The notes: generated by a model not told the origin, from the sequence alone. A DNA stretch of 64,000 nucleotides from a virus (IMGVR_UViG_3300044961_000262:19780-83779), one strand, 5' to 3'; shown: positions 1 to 8,062, counted from the stretch's first letter. Numbers and translations: made by a program.

Positions 1-712
1 ATTTTTTGCAAAATTTCTTTAAACAGTATTGCTTAGAAAACATTCCCATTGTTTCATGTAAACTTAGACGTGAACCTTCTATGTTTTCTTGTGATAGTAA
101 ACTTATATGGTCAGTTATAACGAATACCCACAAGTTTTCATCAGTATATTCATATCCCTTAGCTTCAGTATTATCTGAATCATGTATTTCTTTTCCTGTT
201 TCAGGATTATCGAAATATCGTTTTACATGTTTATAAATACCTGTTGGATTTGAAACGTGGTCTATTACTTCTATGTAATTTTCCATATCTGTTACAATAT
301 TTTCACATTCAGCTATTTTTTCTATTACTGATTCTTCTAAATTAAAGTTACCTAATGATTTTAATTGGCTTGGTGATATATTAATTTGATATTTTTCGTA
401 TAAAATCGTAGATATGATACCTAACCAAAAATCCTCTTTAGTTTCTTCTAAAGCAAAATAAAATATTTTGTATTTTAGGTGAGGATTAGATTTAATGAAT
501 TCGTAAACTGTTGTAATTGATAGAAATTTAGCCAATTTAGTTTTACCAATACCGGAATTTGCAGTAAGTAAATAATACTTACCTTTCTCCCATCCAGGAA
601 AACTTTCAGAAAATCTTTTAAAGGGAAAAACAATACTATTTTGTTTACCTTCATCTTTATTTTTCTTATTAGTTTTGATTTTTTGATAAAGACTATTAAA
701 AATCTTCTCCAT
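1..712 (-). CDS. DnaB-like replicative helicase, partial (3' end beyond window)
   Basis: Reading the minus strand from the ATG at 712 gives an open frame to the window edge. It contains a Walker A loop (TANSGIGKTKL, about residues 50-60), a following FALEET segment like the one after Walker A in RecA/DnaB-type ATPases, and a hydrophobic strand ending in a Walker-B-like acidic residue (VFVITDHISLL). This layout matches SF4 (DnaB/RecA-fold) replicative helicases, which crAss-like phages commonly encode. Expected role: unwinding DNA at the phage replication fork. The start overlaps the upstream gene by 17 nt, which suggests translational coupling. The N-terminal helicase domain of cellular DnaB appears absent, because the ATPase core begins within about 45 residues. 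The C-terminus is not in the window. Confidence 0.75.
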   Translation of the reverse strand, partial: MEKIFNSLYQKIKTNKKNKDEGKQNSIVFPFKRFSESFPGWEKGKYYLLTANSGIGKTKLAKFLSITTVYEFIKSNPHLKYKIFYFALEETKEDFWLGIISTILYEKYQINISPSQLKSLGNFNLEESVIEKIAECENIVTDMENYIEVIDHVSNPTGIYKHVKRYFDNPETGKEIHDSDNTEAKGYEYTDENLWVFVITDHISLLSQENIEGSRLSLHETMGMFSKQYCLKKFCKK

Positions 713-1280
713 TGACAGCTTCTCCTTTCATTCTTCTAATTGAATCTAACATCGGTTTAGTTAAAAACTTATCTAATTTGCAATTAATTAGATTTTTCTG
801 TCGAGCAAATTTAATTAATTCTATTACTTCTTCATGCTTTTTTTGAGAATTTTTTATAATCTTTTTATAATCACTAGATAATTTATCTAAATCTCCAGTT
901 TTTGTAAAAAAAGCTGAACCTTGAACAGTTATTGTATCGGGATAAGCATCTAAAACTTCCTCAAAAGCAATGTCAGAATTAATAAAAAATAATTCAGAAA
1001 ATTTAGGAGTAATTATAAGCTGATCAATAGAATAATTACTTTTATTGATAGGTATCAGGTACCCTTTACTTTCTAAATCTTCGACCTCATTAATTGTCCA
1101 TCCGCTACCTTCATTTTGCCATTTATATATTGATCCTGAAGAACTATACTTTAAACTACCTTGCGAATCTCTCACCATTTGCTCAGTAGATAGAAGATAT
1201 AGTAATAGAAATTGATTACAAGTTAACTTATTTTTTGTTAAAAAGTTAACATACTCTGTTACATTGTCTAATATTCCCAT
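696..1280 (-). CDS. Putative replication accessory protein upstream of helicase
   Basis: A 194-residue protein directly upstream of, and overlapping, the DnaB-like helicase gene. Residues about 18-80 alternate short helices with a strand-like segment (WTINEVEDLESKGYLIPI), which resembles the recognition and wing part of a winged-helix domain. The C-terminal third is helical and Lys-rich. Position and overlap suggest a helicase loader or primosome organiser, as in many phages where the loader gene abuts dnaB; this is inference from context. No loader motif (AAA+ P-loop) is visible. About 110 nt separate it from the upstream small Cys-rich ORF. Confidence 0.6.
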   Translation of the reverse strand: MGILDNVTEYVNFLTKNKLTCNQFLLLYLLSTEQMVRDSQGSLKYSSSGSIYKWQNEGSGWTINEVEDLESKGYLIPINKSNYSIDQLIITPKFSELFFINSDIAFEEVLDAYPDTITVQGSAFFTKTGDLDKLSSDYKKIIKNSQKKHEEVIELIKFARQKNLINCKLDKFLTKPMLDSIRRMKGEAVNGEDF

Positions 1281-1390
1281 AATATTTATATTTGTGAATT
1301 GTCAACCAATCACATCTTTAACAGAGTATTCATATGAACTACTTGATAGTTTTTTCTTTAAATTTTCTTTTATAGCTTTTGATTTTTTTT

Positions 1391-1489
1391 TTAATATTGT
1401 ATTTTTTTTTCAAAATGAATATCTTCACATTCACCTAAAATAGAACGACAATACGTAGGATCTTTACATTCCTTACATGGTATTTTCAT
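1391..1489 (-). CDS. Small Cys-rich ORF (32 aa)
   Basis: Starts MKIPCKECKDPTYC and has four cysteines within its first 21 residues (C5, C8, C14, C21), spaced like half of a zinc ribbon or a small knuckle. It is too short for ordinary gene calling. The start overlaps the end of the upstream 34-residue ORF by 17 nt, the compact tiling seen elsewhere on this strand. No family recognised. It could be a chance ORF, but the cysteine clustering and overlap make a real microprotein plausible. The roughly 110 nt after its stop (1281-1390) hold no further gene that I can see. Confidence 0.35.
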   Translation of the reverse strand: MKIPCKECKDPTYCRSILGECEDIHFEKKIQY

Positions 1490-1577
1490 AAAAATCTTCT
1501 TCTATTTCAATTACACTTTCGTGTTTAATAAAATGAAGAGCTTCTTCTATCTCATTCTGAGATAGAGGAAGTTCCAT
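1473..1577 (-). CDS. Small ORF (34 aa), possible microprotein
   Basis: Begins MELPLSQNEIEEALHFIKHE inside the 3' end of the DnaA-domain gene (26-nt overlap) and is acidic, with an amphipathic helix over its first 18 residues. A longer version starting at 1697 would overlap the DnaA-like gene by about 150 nt in another frame and looks like a shadow, so the short start at 1577 is preferred. Function unknown. The tiling (overlap with the genes on both sides) is the main support. Confidence 0.35.
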   Translation of the reverse strand: MELPLSQNEIEEALHFIKHESVIEIEEDFYENTM

Positions 1578-2079
1578 TAATGGTTTTTTCAGTTTCAATT
1601 GAAGACTCACTAAACTTATGTTGTAATTCAGATTGTTGTCTAACGAATTCTCTTTCGATTTCATCCGATAATTTTTTATGTTCTTTATCTGTATCATTAA
1701 GATCTAAATGCTGTAGGAAAGAGTGCATAATCGTAGTATGATCTCTATTTCCTAAATATCTTCCTATTTCTGAATATGAAATTTTAGGTATATGTTTTTT
1801 TGATAAAAAACAAAATATATGTCTATATTCTGAGATTTCTCTAGATACCCTAGCGTTAAGTCTTAAAGTAGATACAGGAACATTTGTTTTTTCGGAAACT
1901 ATTTTAATTAAAAGTTCTAAATCCGGATTTTCGTGCCTTTCTTCAAGTTTAACTTTTTTTTCTAATCTAACTTTTTCAAGTTTATTTACTTTAGATTTTA
2001 AAACTCGAATTGTTGTTTCAAGTTTTTTAATTTGACTTTCATATTCTTTCTGAGATAGTTTTCTTTTTTTCAATGTCAT
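1552..2079 (-). CDS. DnaA domain IV-like DNA-binding protein
   Basis: Residues 1-50 form a charged coiled coil. Residues about 54-122 match the C-terminal DNA-binding domain of bacterial DnaA: the ISEYRHIFCFLSKKH helix, then the signature segment SYSEIGRYLGNRDHTTIMHS (101-120), close to the DnaA GRDHTTV.HA motif. There is no AAA+ ATPase domain, so this cannot be a full initiator. It probably binds DnaA-box-like sites to direct phage replication or to interfere with host DnaA. It overlaps the upstream SF2 helicase gene by 41 nt and lies two tiny ORFs away from the helicase-loader/DnaB pair, which supports a role in origin recognition. The residues contacting DNA in DnaA (R, D, H, T of the signature) are all kept. 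Confidence 0.8.
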   Translation of the reverse strand: MTLKKRKLSQKEYESQIKKLETTIRVLKSKVNKLEKVRLEKKVKLEERHENPDLELLIKIVSEKTNVPVSTLRLNARVSREISEYRHIFCFLSKKHIPKISYSEIGRYLGNRDHTTIMHSFLQHLDLNDTDKEHKKLSDEIEREFVRQQSELQHKFSESSIETEKTINGTSSISE

Positions 2080-3334
2080 ATTGTATCAAATTATAAATGT
2101 CTTCTATTCTTTTTAACCAAAAGACATTAGATTGTTTTTTAAGAGATTCTTTTAACCATCTTTCATCTTGAGTATCAGGAACGTATAATTCAATAAAGTA
2201 TGCGGTTTTACCTTCTACGAATCTACAAATTCTACCTAAAGTTTGAGTAGCTCTTAACGATTTTGATGTTCTGGACCAACATATTCCTAATTCTAAACCT
2301 TCAACGTTAAATCCTTCTTCTAAAGCTTTACATGAAGAAATATATTTGACTTTAGTTCTTCCGTCAGTAAGTTTTTTAATAGCATCTTTTTTTTGAGAAG
2401 ATTTTAATTTAGAATGATAAAGAACACATTCATTTCCTAACATTTCAGCTATTTGATCGGCTCCTTTTTGAGATTGACCAAATAAAATAGTTTGAAGTTT
2501 TAAATGATTAGCTATTTGAGCAGCAGCTACAATCTTACTCTCAACATGATAAAGAAAATCTTTTCTCATTCTCATGTTCCTGTTCCAATTAAAAGTAGCT
2601 GCGTTAACTCTTTCAATTTTCCAACCTAGTTCGTTAGCTAATCTATTTCTTTCTGAAGAATCAGTAACACATTTCATAGCCAATTGGAAATCAAAGTTAA
2701 ACATTGCAAAATGCTTATTGAATTCAGAGTGCATTTTATCATAAACTTCTCTATCGTATTCAGATAAATGAATGGGAACACATAAAACTTTATATTCGCT
2801 AATCCATCCGTTATTCATTGCTTCTTTAGCTGTAACTTTTCCGCAAGAACTGAAACCTCTTTCTTCTAAAAATTGTTTATGTTTAAATTCTAATGTCGCA
2901 GATAACGCTAATGCCCAATTAAACTTTGTTCTTTGAATAACTGTTTTAAAAGTGTCTGAACTTTCATTAGAGTATCTATGACATTCATCCATTATTAATA
3001 ATGCACATTCATGTAATGATGTTACATATGTATTAACGACATAAACTCTTACATTTTTTAAATTATGAATTTCAATATGTCCTTTAACCCATTTTTTAGA
3101 TTTTCCTTTACCTGTCCAATAACCAGTCCAATCTTCAAGTAATTTAGTAGTTGGAACAATTACGTTAATATAAGCTTCAGAGTGTCGGGAATTACATTCT
3201 TTAATTGCTAAAATTGCAATGTAACTTTTCCCGACACCCGTAGCTGCTTCAATATATCCTTTAGCTTTAACTTGTTTCCAATTTTCAATAACTGATTTTT
3301 GCCATAAAGTTCTGCTGCTATTAGGATTTATCAT
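2039..3334 (-). CDS. Superfamily 2 DEAD/DEAH-type helicase
   Basis: A 431-residue protein with the classic SF2 motifs in order: motif I ATGVGKSYIA (31-40), motif II DECH (116-119), motif III SAT (145-147) and a motif VI-like segment QTLGRICRF near residue 385. The length is that of a two-domain helicase with no extra modules, comparable to phage UvsW-type or crAss SF2 helicases. Likely role: remodelling of recombination or replication intermediates. It is translationally coupled with the DnaA-like gene downstream (41-nt overlap) and follows a 145-residue gene with only 2 nt between them, so it sits in the middle of the replication operon. Confidence 0.85.
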   Translation of the reverse strand: MINPNSSRTLWQKSVIENWKQVKAKGYIEAATGVGKSYIAILAIKECNSRHSEAYINVIVPTTKLLEDWTGYWTGKGKSKKWVKGHIEIHNLKNVRVYVVNTYVTSLHECALLIMDECHRYSNESSDTFKTVIQRTKFNWALALSATLEFKHKQFLEERGFSSCGKVTAKEAMNNGWISEYKVLCVPIHLSEYDREVYDKMHSEFNKHFAMFNFDFQLAMKCVTDSSERNRLANELGWKIERVNAATFNWNRNMRMRKDFLYHVESKIVAAAQIANHLKLQTILFGQSQKGADQIAEMLGNECVLYHSKLKSSQKKDAIKKLTDGRTKVKYISSCKALEEGFNVEGLELGICWSRTSKSLRATQTLGRICRFVEGKTAYFIELYVPDTQDERWLKESLKKQSNVFWLKRIEDIYNLIQYDIEKKKTISERI

Positions 3335-3336
3335 TT

Positions 3337-3774
3337 TTATTTAACTAAAAGTTTTTCAATTTTAGCCATTGTTAAAGCTTTCTGATCTTCAACTGATAAG
3401 AATCCACGAACTTCAGAAATTAAAGCTTCAAGTTCTTTTTTACGAGTTTCATGAGTAATGATTTTAATTCTTAAACTGATATCTTCTTTCCAATCGTTTT
3501 TAGATCCTCCGCTTAATACAAAAGCAGGTACTTCATCAAGACCTAATTCATTAGTTGCATCAAAATAAGCTTTTTCTCTTACTATTACTGAAGCATAAGC
3601 TTTAACTAAAGAACTTAAATCCGTCATAATTTTAATATCACCAACACCCTCTAATATACCAGATGTTCTATAATTCGATTCAGTTACTTCCTTAATACTT
3701 TTAAGTTCATTTTCTAATAAAACTATTAATGAAGGAACATCGTTTGTTTTTGCAATTTGTTTATTGTTTACCAT
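3337..3774 (-). CDS. Conserved-looking phage protein of unknown function
   Basis: A 145-residue, largely helical, charged protein with no recognised motif. It lies 2 nt before the SF2 helicase gene, and its start overlaps the stop of the upstream coiled-coil gene by 7 nt, so it is cotranscribed with replication functions. The helical heptads around residues 10-40 and 100-145 suggest an oligomer or a partner-binding protein. A replication accessory role is possible from context only. Confidence 0.6.
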   Translation of the reverse strand: MVNNKQIAKTNDVPSLIVLLENELKSIKEVTESNYRTSGILEGVGDIKIMTDLSSLVKAYASVIVREKAYFDATNELGLDEVPAFVLSGGSKNDWKEDISLRIKIITHETRKKELEALISEVRGFLSVEDQKALTMAKIEKLLVK

Positions 3775-3971
3775 ATTGTTTGTTTTTTTAATTTTTCTAT
3801 TTCGGTTTTTAAATTTTCTATTTTTTCTTCATAATCTGATACTTCACATTTTAAATCATTTACTTTTTTTGTAAGGTTATATATTTCATCAGATTTATTA
3901 GAATTTTCATATTCTAAAGTTTCTACATAATTTTGTAAATTAGTTATTAATTTATCAAATTCTTTACTCAT
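3768..3971 (-). CDS. Small coiled-coil protein (67 aa)
   Basis: Almost the entire protein is one predicted coiled coil: heptad-like I/L/V spacing in a Lys/Glu-rich helix from about residue 8 to 62. No enzymatic motif. It is tightly packed between its neighbours (2 nt downstream of the 95-residue gene, 7-nt overlap with the next). Probably a scaffold or a partner of one of the replication proteins. Confidence 0.5.
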   Translation of the reverse strand: MSKEFDKLITNLQNYVETLEYENSNKSDEIYNLTKKVNDLKCEVSDYEEKIENLKTEIEKLKKQTIW

Positions 3972-3973
3972 AA

Positions 3974-4261
3974 TTAATAAATTGGAAATGAATTAACTAT
4001 TACATCTTTCGGCATATTTTCAATTAATATATTATTTATAGGATCTTTCAAATGCCAATTTACTTCTTCTGGAATAGCCTGTCGCCAATCAGATTGATTA
4101 GCTTTACTTGTACCTCCTACTTCACTATAATATAAAGTATCGGAGCTATATTTACGTATTTTATAAATTTTTCCTATTGTTCTATTTGTAGATCCTTTTA
4201 AACCTATACATACAGCGTATCCGGGATATTCTATTCTTCCCCATATTAATTGTTTTTCCAT
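3974..4261 (-). CDS. Unknown small phage protein (95 aa)
   Basis: A beta-rich small protein with no family I can name. It reads as a compact domain (a GRIEYPGYAVCIG start, then charged strands). It is spaced 2 nt from both neighbours, so it belongs to the same operon. Many crAss-like and other Bacteroidota phages carry such small beta-barrel-like early proteins of unknown role. Confidence 0.55.
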   Translation of the reverse strand: MEKQLIWGRIEYPGYAVCIGLKGSTNRTIGKIYKIRKYSSDTLYYSEVGGTSKANQSDWRQAIPEEVNWHLKDPINNILIENMPKDVIVNSFPIY

Positions 4262-4263
4262 AA

Positions 4264-4746
4264 TTATTTCCAGTTAATTTTAGGACAGTAATTTTTATAC
4301 CAAGATTTACAATAATTTACAATTATATTATTAGATATTTTATCTTCTAAAGTATATTTTACATTTTTTTTAATCCATATTTCTCTAATAATTAAAATAC
4401 ATATTATAATTGATATTATTCCTCCTAATGTAGCAAGAGTTGAATTGTAATTATCGAAATTCAATGCCCATAAAATATAATGATATATTCCTATAATATA
4501 AAATATAATTATAGTTACAATTGTATATATTATTATACCTATACCAGTTCTTCCATCTCCTTTATGAAAACCGTCTTTAGTAATCATATTTACAATACTT
4601 ACAGGTAATCTTAAAATAAGATTAGGAATGAATAATATTATTGCCGTTACTAATTTCCAAAAAAAAGGGCATAAGTTTTCAGGTAATTTTGAATTGTATG
4701 TATAGTTATATAACCATACATACCATGATTTCGTTTTTAATTCCAT
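4264..4746 (-). CDS. Multi-pass membrane protein, unknown
   Basis: A 160-residue protein with at least three hydrophobic segments (about residues 28-52, 70-95 and 100-122) separated by short polar loops, so an inner-membrane protein. The C-terminal tail contains CKSWYKNYCPK, similar in pattern to the SKGWYKKYNPK segment near the N-terminus of the 13011-13505 protein, a shared short motif in otherwise unrelated proteins. An early membrane protein could act in superinfection exclusion or host takeover; this is inference. Confidence 0.55.
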   Translation of the reverse strand: MELKTKSWYVWLYNYTYNSKLPENLCPFFWKLVTAIILFIPNLILRLPVSIVNMITKDGFHKGDGRTGIGIIIYTIVTIIIFYIIGIYHYILWALNFDNYNSTLATLGGIISIIICILIIREIWIKKNVKYTLEDKISNNIIVNYCKSWYKNYCPKINWK

Positions 4747-4755
4747 GTTTATTTT

Positions 4756-5208
4756 TTATTTAATTAAGTTTTCTAAGCAATAGATTATTGCTGCTTCTTT
4801 AGCTTCTTCTGGTGTGTCAAAGTTATACCCAACATCTATAATGTCTGATGGGTTATTAGGGTTAAGTTTACAAATATTATAATTATATCTTATTGTATCT
4901 TTTTCATAATTCCATTTAATTATTTTTGATGTAATATAAATATCAAAATTTACAAATACCCAGTCAATAGCTAATTGTTGTGTCGGTGCTAAAAACACAT
5001 TTTTACGGTTTAACGCAACATATTCTCCAATAACGTACAGTTTATTTTTTACATTTTTTATTAGATAATTTCTACCATGTTCATCAATACCAAATACTTT
5101 ACTATTTGGTTTCATGTAAAAGAAAGAACAGTAAGCATCAAATCCTTTTCCTTTTAACAGCTTAGCTGCTTCAAAAGATACTAATTTTTCTTCTATATTA
5201 TTATTCAT
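4756..5208 (-). CDS. Unknown phage protein (150 aa)
   Basis: The frame is open from 5253, but the start at 5208 (MNNNIEEKLVSFEAAKLL) is preferred. It leaves a 20-nt gap to the upstream gene, whereas the longer start adds a hydrophobic, unlikely N-terminus and overlaps that gene. The VSFEAAKLLKGKGFD...CSFFY opening resembles small unknown proteins common in Bacteroidota phages. No catalytic motif recognised. Part of the leftward early operon. Confidence 0.6.
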   Translation of the reverse strand: MNNNIEEKLVSFEAAKLLKGKGFDAYCSFFYMKPNSKVFGIDEHGRNYLIKNVKNKLYVIGEYVALNRKNVFLAPTQQLAIDWVFVNFDIYITSKIIKWNYEKDTIRYNYNICKLNPNNPSDIIDVGYNFDTPEEAKEAAIIYCLENLIK

Positions 5209-5228
5209 AATTTTAATCTTAATTGATA

Positions 5229-5480
5229 TTATAAAGTATTTAAAATAAACCATTCAAGCCATATTTTAACCTTATATGTTTTTCCAAAACCACCTTTTAA
5301 TTCTAAAATTTTAGAATATTCTATATTTGGATTTTCAGTATTAACGTTATTTATTACTTTATAATCTCCGTAATATTTTTTAATAATTTCTTCAGCATTT
5401 TCAATTGAATCAGCAACACCTATTATGATATGTTCATCATCATCAAAGTCTTTCTCATGTATTACTATTACTTTTTTCAT
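5229..5480 (-). CDS. Unknown small phage protein (83 aa)
   Basis: An acidic N-terminal half (HEKDFDDDEH), an alpha/beta pattern with a central helix (SIENAEEIIKKYYGDY), and a C-terminal strand region KTYKVKIWLEWFIL. The pattern is typical of small Bacteroidota phage proteins of unknown role. It is separated from its neighbours by 20 nt on each side and transcribed leftward with them. Confidence 0.55.
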   Translation of the reverse strand: MKKVIVIHEKDFDDDEHIIIGVADSIENAEEIIKKYYGDYKVINNVNTENPNIEYSKILELKGGFGKTYKVKIWLEWFILNTL

Positions 5481-5502
5481 TTTTTATACCTTATTAATAT
5501 TT

Positions 5503-5778
5503 TCATTTTATAATTCTTTTAATCGGTATAAAATATGCACTATCACCTGTTTTATCTTCACTACCTAATGCAAGAATAGCTTCTTCATGAAACCAATCTT
5601 CTTCCATATATTCTTGTGATTCAGGCCATTGTATTAAACAATATCCATTTTCAGTATGATCTAATATATCATTTATAATTTTTACTTTTTCATTATTTTC
5701 ATTATTTTCAGGATTTAATATATCAGATGTTGATTCTCTTATAAATCTTATTGCTGCTTCAAATTTTGTTTTTATCAT
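5503..5778 (-). CDS. Unknown small phage protein (91 aa)
   Basis: The C-terminal half (CLIQWPESQEYMEEDWF, then HEEAILALGSEDKTGDSAYF) is a pattern familiar from hypothetical proteins of gut Bacteroidota phages. Its function is not known to me. The N-terminal 40 residues are helical and Asn/Glu-rich. Adjacent genes are similarly small and cotranscribed. Confidence 0.6.
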   Translation of the reverse strand: MIKTKFEAAIRFIRESTSDILNPENNENNEKVKIINDILDHTENGYCLIQWPESQEYMEEDWFHEEAILALGSEDKTGDSAYFIPIKRIIK

Positions 5779-5816
5779 AAATGTTTATTTATTATTAATA
5801 TTATTTAGTAATAATT

Positions 5817-6590
5817 TTAAATTTTAATTTCAATTACTTCTCCTTCTGAAGTTAATGTTGTTTTGATTATTAAACAGTTAGGATAAAAGCAATTATTGTT
5901 TAATGAACAACTTGAACCTTCTTCTTTGATACCATTTTTAGTACATTCCATCTGCAAATTAATTACGTCAGGTAGTTTAGGTTGGTTTTTCAGTTTTTCA
6001 GTTAATTCTTCAAAAGTTATTGAATTACCTGATGTTTTCCAATATTCTTGACCGCCTTTCCATATTATTTTAGCTTCTTCTTCTGTATATTTCTTATCAG
6101 AAGATTTAGCTTGGTTGTAAAGCATTGTTGCTAATTTTGTTCTACCATAAAAACAATTGTCACAACCGCAATCTAATTTTGAAAATTCACCATAAGAAGC
6201 TATTTCTTCTTTGTCATACCCAAATTCTTCTGATAAAGTTTCTTTTATTCCATCAGGATTTCTTAAATCATAATAACAAAGGTTAGTTAAAATTTCTTTT
6301 TCAACACTCTGTTCTACAAATTTGATTATAGGTATTGATTTATCAATCAATTTTCCGATTGATGCTATAATTTTAATAGCTCCAAAATTATTCTTTTTAA
6401 GAGGATTATATATCTGAACTGCTTTATTTCCAATAGGGTCAAAAACCCAATTCAGATGTTGTAATTTAGCTTTTGTATCAACAACTACCCAATAATCATC
6501 TACTTTAATAGGTTTTAAATTATCTGATATTTTGCCATTTACAGATACCGCTGCAAATATGTGTTCATTTGGTATTTCTATTACTTTCAT
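5817..6590 (-). CDS. Unknown phage protein with Cys-rich C-terminal half (257 aa)
   Basis: The N-terminal ~100 residues are beta-rich. The remainder carries clustered cysteines (CGCDNCFYG around residues 143-151; CSLNNNCFYPNC near the C-terminus) that could hold a metal site. No enzyme motif recognised. It is the most upstream member of the 1-6590 leftward cluster. To its right the sequence changes character (see the 6607-8315 island), so its own promoter may lie in 6591-6800, but I cannot point to one. Confidence 0.6.
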   Translation of the reverse strand: MKVIEIPNEHIFAAVSVNGKISDNLKPIKVDDYWVVVDTKAKLQHLNWVFDPIGNKAVQIYNPLKKNNFGAIKIIASIGKLIDKSIPIIKFVEQSVEKEILTNLCYYDLRNPDGIKETLSEEFGYDKEEIASYGEFSKLDCGCDNCFYGRTKLATMLYNQAKSSDKKYTEEEAKIIWKGGQEYWKTSGNSITFEELTEKLKNQPKLPDVINLQMECTKNGIKEEGSSCSLNNNCFYPNCLIIKTTLTSEGEVIEIKI

Positions 6591-6606
6591 AGTTTTATTT
6601 TAAAGT

Positions 6607-6723
6607 TTATTTTAAAGAATTTAAATACTCGTACATTTCTTTTGTTTGGGCAAATTTGCAATTTGTAATTAGAAAATATACATCATCATAGCTTGGGTTT
6701 AATGATTTGTAATAATCTAACAT
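6607..6723 (-). CDS. Very small ORF (38 aa), possibly the tail of a decayed gene
   Basis: The protein-like sequence (LDYYKSLNPSYDDVYFLIT, then a basic/aromatic tail) stays open nine codons upstream of the only ATG without another start, as if the 5' part of a longer gene had been lost. It sits between the 5817-6590 gene and the cassette-like island. Could be a microprotein or a remnant; I cannot decide from the sequence. Confidence 0.3.
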   Translation of the reverse strand: MLDYYKSLNPSYDDVYFLITNCKFAQTKEMYEYLNSLK

Positions 6724-6800
6724 ATCCCGTGTCTGTGCTTTTGGATAATTTACTATTAATCAGCGTAAATTATTTTTTACGTCTATTGTTATGTGAAATT

Positions 6801-7112
6801 TCAGAACCACCCACAAGAAATCAATTCTACAATAGTTTTTTCACTATTAACGGTATCATATCGCAATATTTTCCATTTTTTTCCTAATGGTTTAGGTAAT
6901 GGGAATTTTAATGTTTTCCAATCTGCACTATTATTACTATTTGCAATGAAATTATTACAAACAGTAACATCACAATTATAAAAATTTTTTGGTATCTCTA
7001 TCTTAATTATTTTGCTTGGCTTCCTAAAGAAACTTCGCACAACATTGGTTTGTGGCAAGTGCGGCTGACGTGGTTTAACCAGATTTAGTAATTCTAATAA
7101 TCTTCTGTACAT
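6801..7112 (-). CDS. Unknown small protein in foreign-looking island (103 aa)
   Basis: Starts MYRRLLELLNLVKPRQPHLP and has a basic N-terminus followed by mixed alpha/beta sequence. It is flanked on both sides by non-coding spacers containing short inverted repeats (for example CGTAAA/TTTACG around 6762-6780). Base composition around its start is GC-richer than the surrounding arm. No family recognised. It belongs to a run of tiny genes separated by 55-170-nt spacers, unlike the overlapping genes elsewhere on this strand. Confidence 0.45.
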   Translation of the reverse strand: MYRRLLELLNLVKPRQPHLPQTNVVRSFFRKPSKIIKIEIPKNFYNCDVTVCNNFIANSNNSADWKTLKFPLPKPLGKKWKILRYDTVNSEKTIVELISCGWF

Positions 7113-7171
7113 ATTTTCAAAATTTGTGTTTCAAAATCTGCACCTGACCACAAGTTAAGTGCCGTTAGTGA

Positions 7172-7453
7172 TCATTTCTTTTTACGTTCTAACCATTCTA
7201 TAAAATATTTCATCGCTGCCCATCCTTCTGCATCGTAATGAAAAGGTGTGTTCCAATCAGACATTTCTTCATCTCTGTATTGTTCTAACAAAGATTTAAT
7301 TTCCGCAAGCAACGAACCGCTAACAGGTTGTTGGCGTAATGTTACTTCCATCTGTCCAATTAAGGTTAGTAAATCATCGTGCTGCCTACCTCTTGCAGTT
7401 TTTACTTGCCCAGTTGCTACCCATTTTCTAAGTATTTCCAAATGTTCTTTCAT
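7172..7453 (-). CDS. Unknown small helical protein in island (93 aa)
   Basis: A helical protein with codon use unlike its neighbours (Arg CGT/CGC/CGG, Gln CAG), suggesting recent transfer. Residues 20-35 (TARGRQHDDLLTLIGQ) and the C-terminal FHYDAEGWAAMKYFIEWLER look like a compact helical domain. No function recognised. Downstream spacer 7113-7171 and upstream spacer 7454-7527 are non-coding. Confidence 0.5.
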   Translation of the reverse strand: MKEHLEILRKWVATGQVKTARGRQHDDLLTLIGQMEVTLRQQPVSGSLLAEIKSLLEQYRDEEMSDWNTPFHYDAEGWAAMKYFIEWLERKKK

Positions 7454-7527
7454 TCTATTGTAATTTATCGTTAATAATTCACACTACTCCAACCACCAAC
7501 ACATTAGGTGTAAGTGCTATGACACTG

Positions 7528-7749
7528 CTACCAAGCATCATCTGTAATTCTAACATTTAATTTTATTTTACCATCAGACCATCCAATATCGTGATTTTCT
7601 TTTTTAACCTCACATCTTTGAGTATCTATTGGGTAAGGGTATGCACGTTGCATAAGTTCATTTTTTGGAACTTCTTTTTCCACTTCAATTTCAAAAATAA
7701 AATCATCAGGAATAGATGAAATTAAATCTTTTAATTCTTTGATTGTCAT
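7528..7749 (-). CDS. Unknown small protein in island (73 aa)
   Basis: Opens MTIKELKDLISSIPDDFIFE, the pattern of many small phage and mobile-element proteins of unknown function (an amphipathic helix followed by acidic strands). The upstream spacer (7750-7804) carries a clear stem-loop with GCACCA/TGGTGC arms. Ends in TAG. Cotranscription with its neighbours is likely but not shown. Confidence 0.5.
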   Translation of the reverse strand: MTIKELKDLISSIPDDFIFEIEVEKEVPKNELMQRAYPYPIDTQRCEVKKENHDIGWSDGKIKLNVRITDDAW

Positions 7750-7751
7750 TT

Positions 7752-7802
7752 TCGTTTAATTTACCGCACCAGCCACTAACAGCGGTTTGGTGCTATTATT
7801 TT
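7752..7802 (-). repeat. Stem-loop spacer between island genes
   Basis: Contains outer arms GCACCA and TGGTGC with an inner CCGC/GTGG pairing (one wobble) around a TGTTA loop. No T-run follows, so it does not look like an intrinsic terminator. It resembles the secondary structure of recombination sites more than a transcription signal, but integron attC core sequences are not intact here. Confidence 0.45.
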
Positions 7803-7804
7803 AC

Positions 7805-7903
7805 CTAACTTTCTTCTTGCGGATAAGAACTAATATCGGCAAAAATTCTTTTACCATCAGTGCTTACTCTTAATCTTTCTTCGCTTGGAATATGTATTTC
7901 CAT
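7805..7903 (-). CDS. Microprotein ORF in island (32 aa)
   Basis: MEIHIPSEERLRVSTDGKRI, then an acidic tail ending in TAG. It is well spaced between two inverted-repeat spacers, as each other gene in this island is, which is the main support. The sequence reads like a small beta-hairpin protein. Function unknown. Confidence 0.4.
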   Translation of the reverse strand: MEIHIPSEERLRVSTDGKRIFADISSYPQEES

Positions 7904-7944
7904 TTTCTTATTTATTTAAGTTGTTAAAAATTCATTTAAAAAGG

Positions 7945-8062
7945 GCGGCGTATAACGGTGGCTAAAATAAATTGTAGCATTTGTTTTTAGATTGAAGTTT
8001 TAGATCTCCAAAACCCTAACTTCTTTAGCCGTAAAAAATTAGCGACAAAGCTATACAACCTT
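7945..8062 (-). repeat. Imperfect inverted repeat spacer with attC-like layout
   Basis: On the minus strand this spacer starts with GTATAGC and, further in, CGCTAA, and ends with TTAGCCACC followed by GTTATAC. The two ends are imperfectly complementary over about 18 nt, with about 70 nt of further self-complementary sequence (AACTTC/GAAGTT type) between them. That is the geometry of an integron attC site placed just after a gene. The core triplets are only partly matched (GTATAGC instead of a clean R'' box), so identity is uncertain. Confidence 0.3.

Noticed and set aside
6-236. Plus-strand ORF of 76 codons
   Set aside because: Lies antisense to the DnaB-like helicase, whose motifs are clear; composition is that of a shadow frame.
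1473-1697. Long version of the small ORF (start at 1697)
   Set aside because: Would overlap the DnaA-like gene by about 150 nt; the short start at 1577 gives normal tiling.
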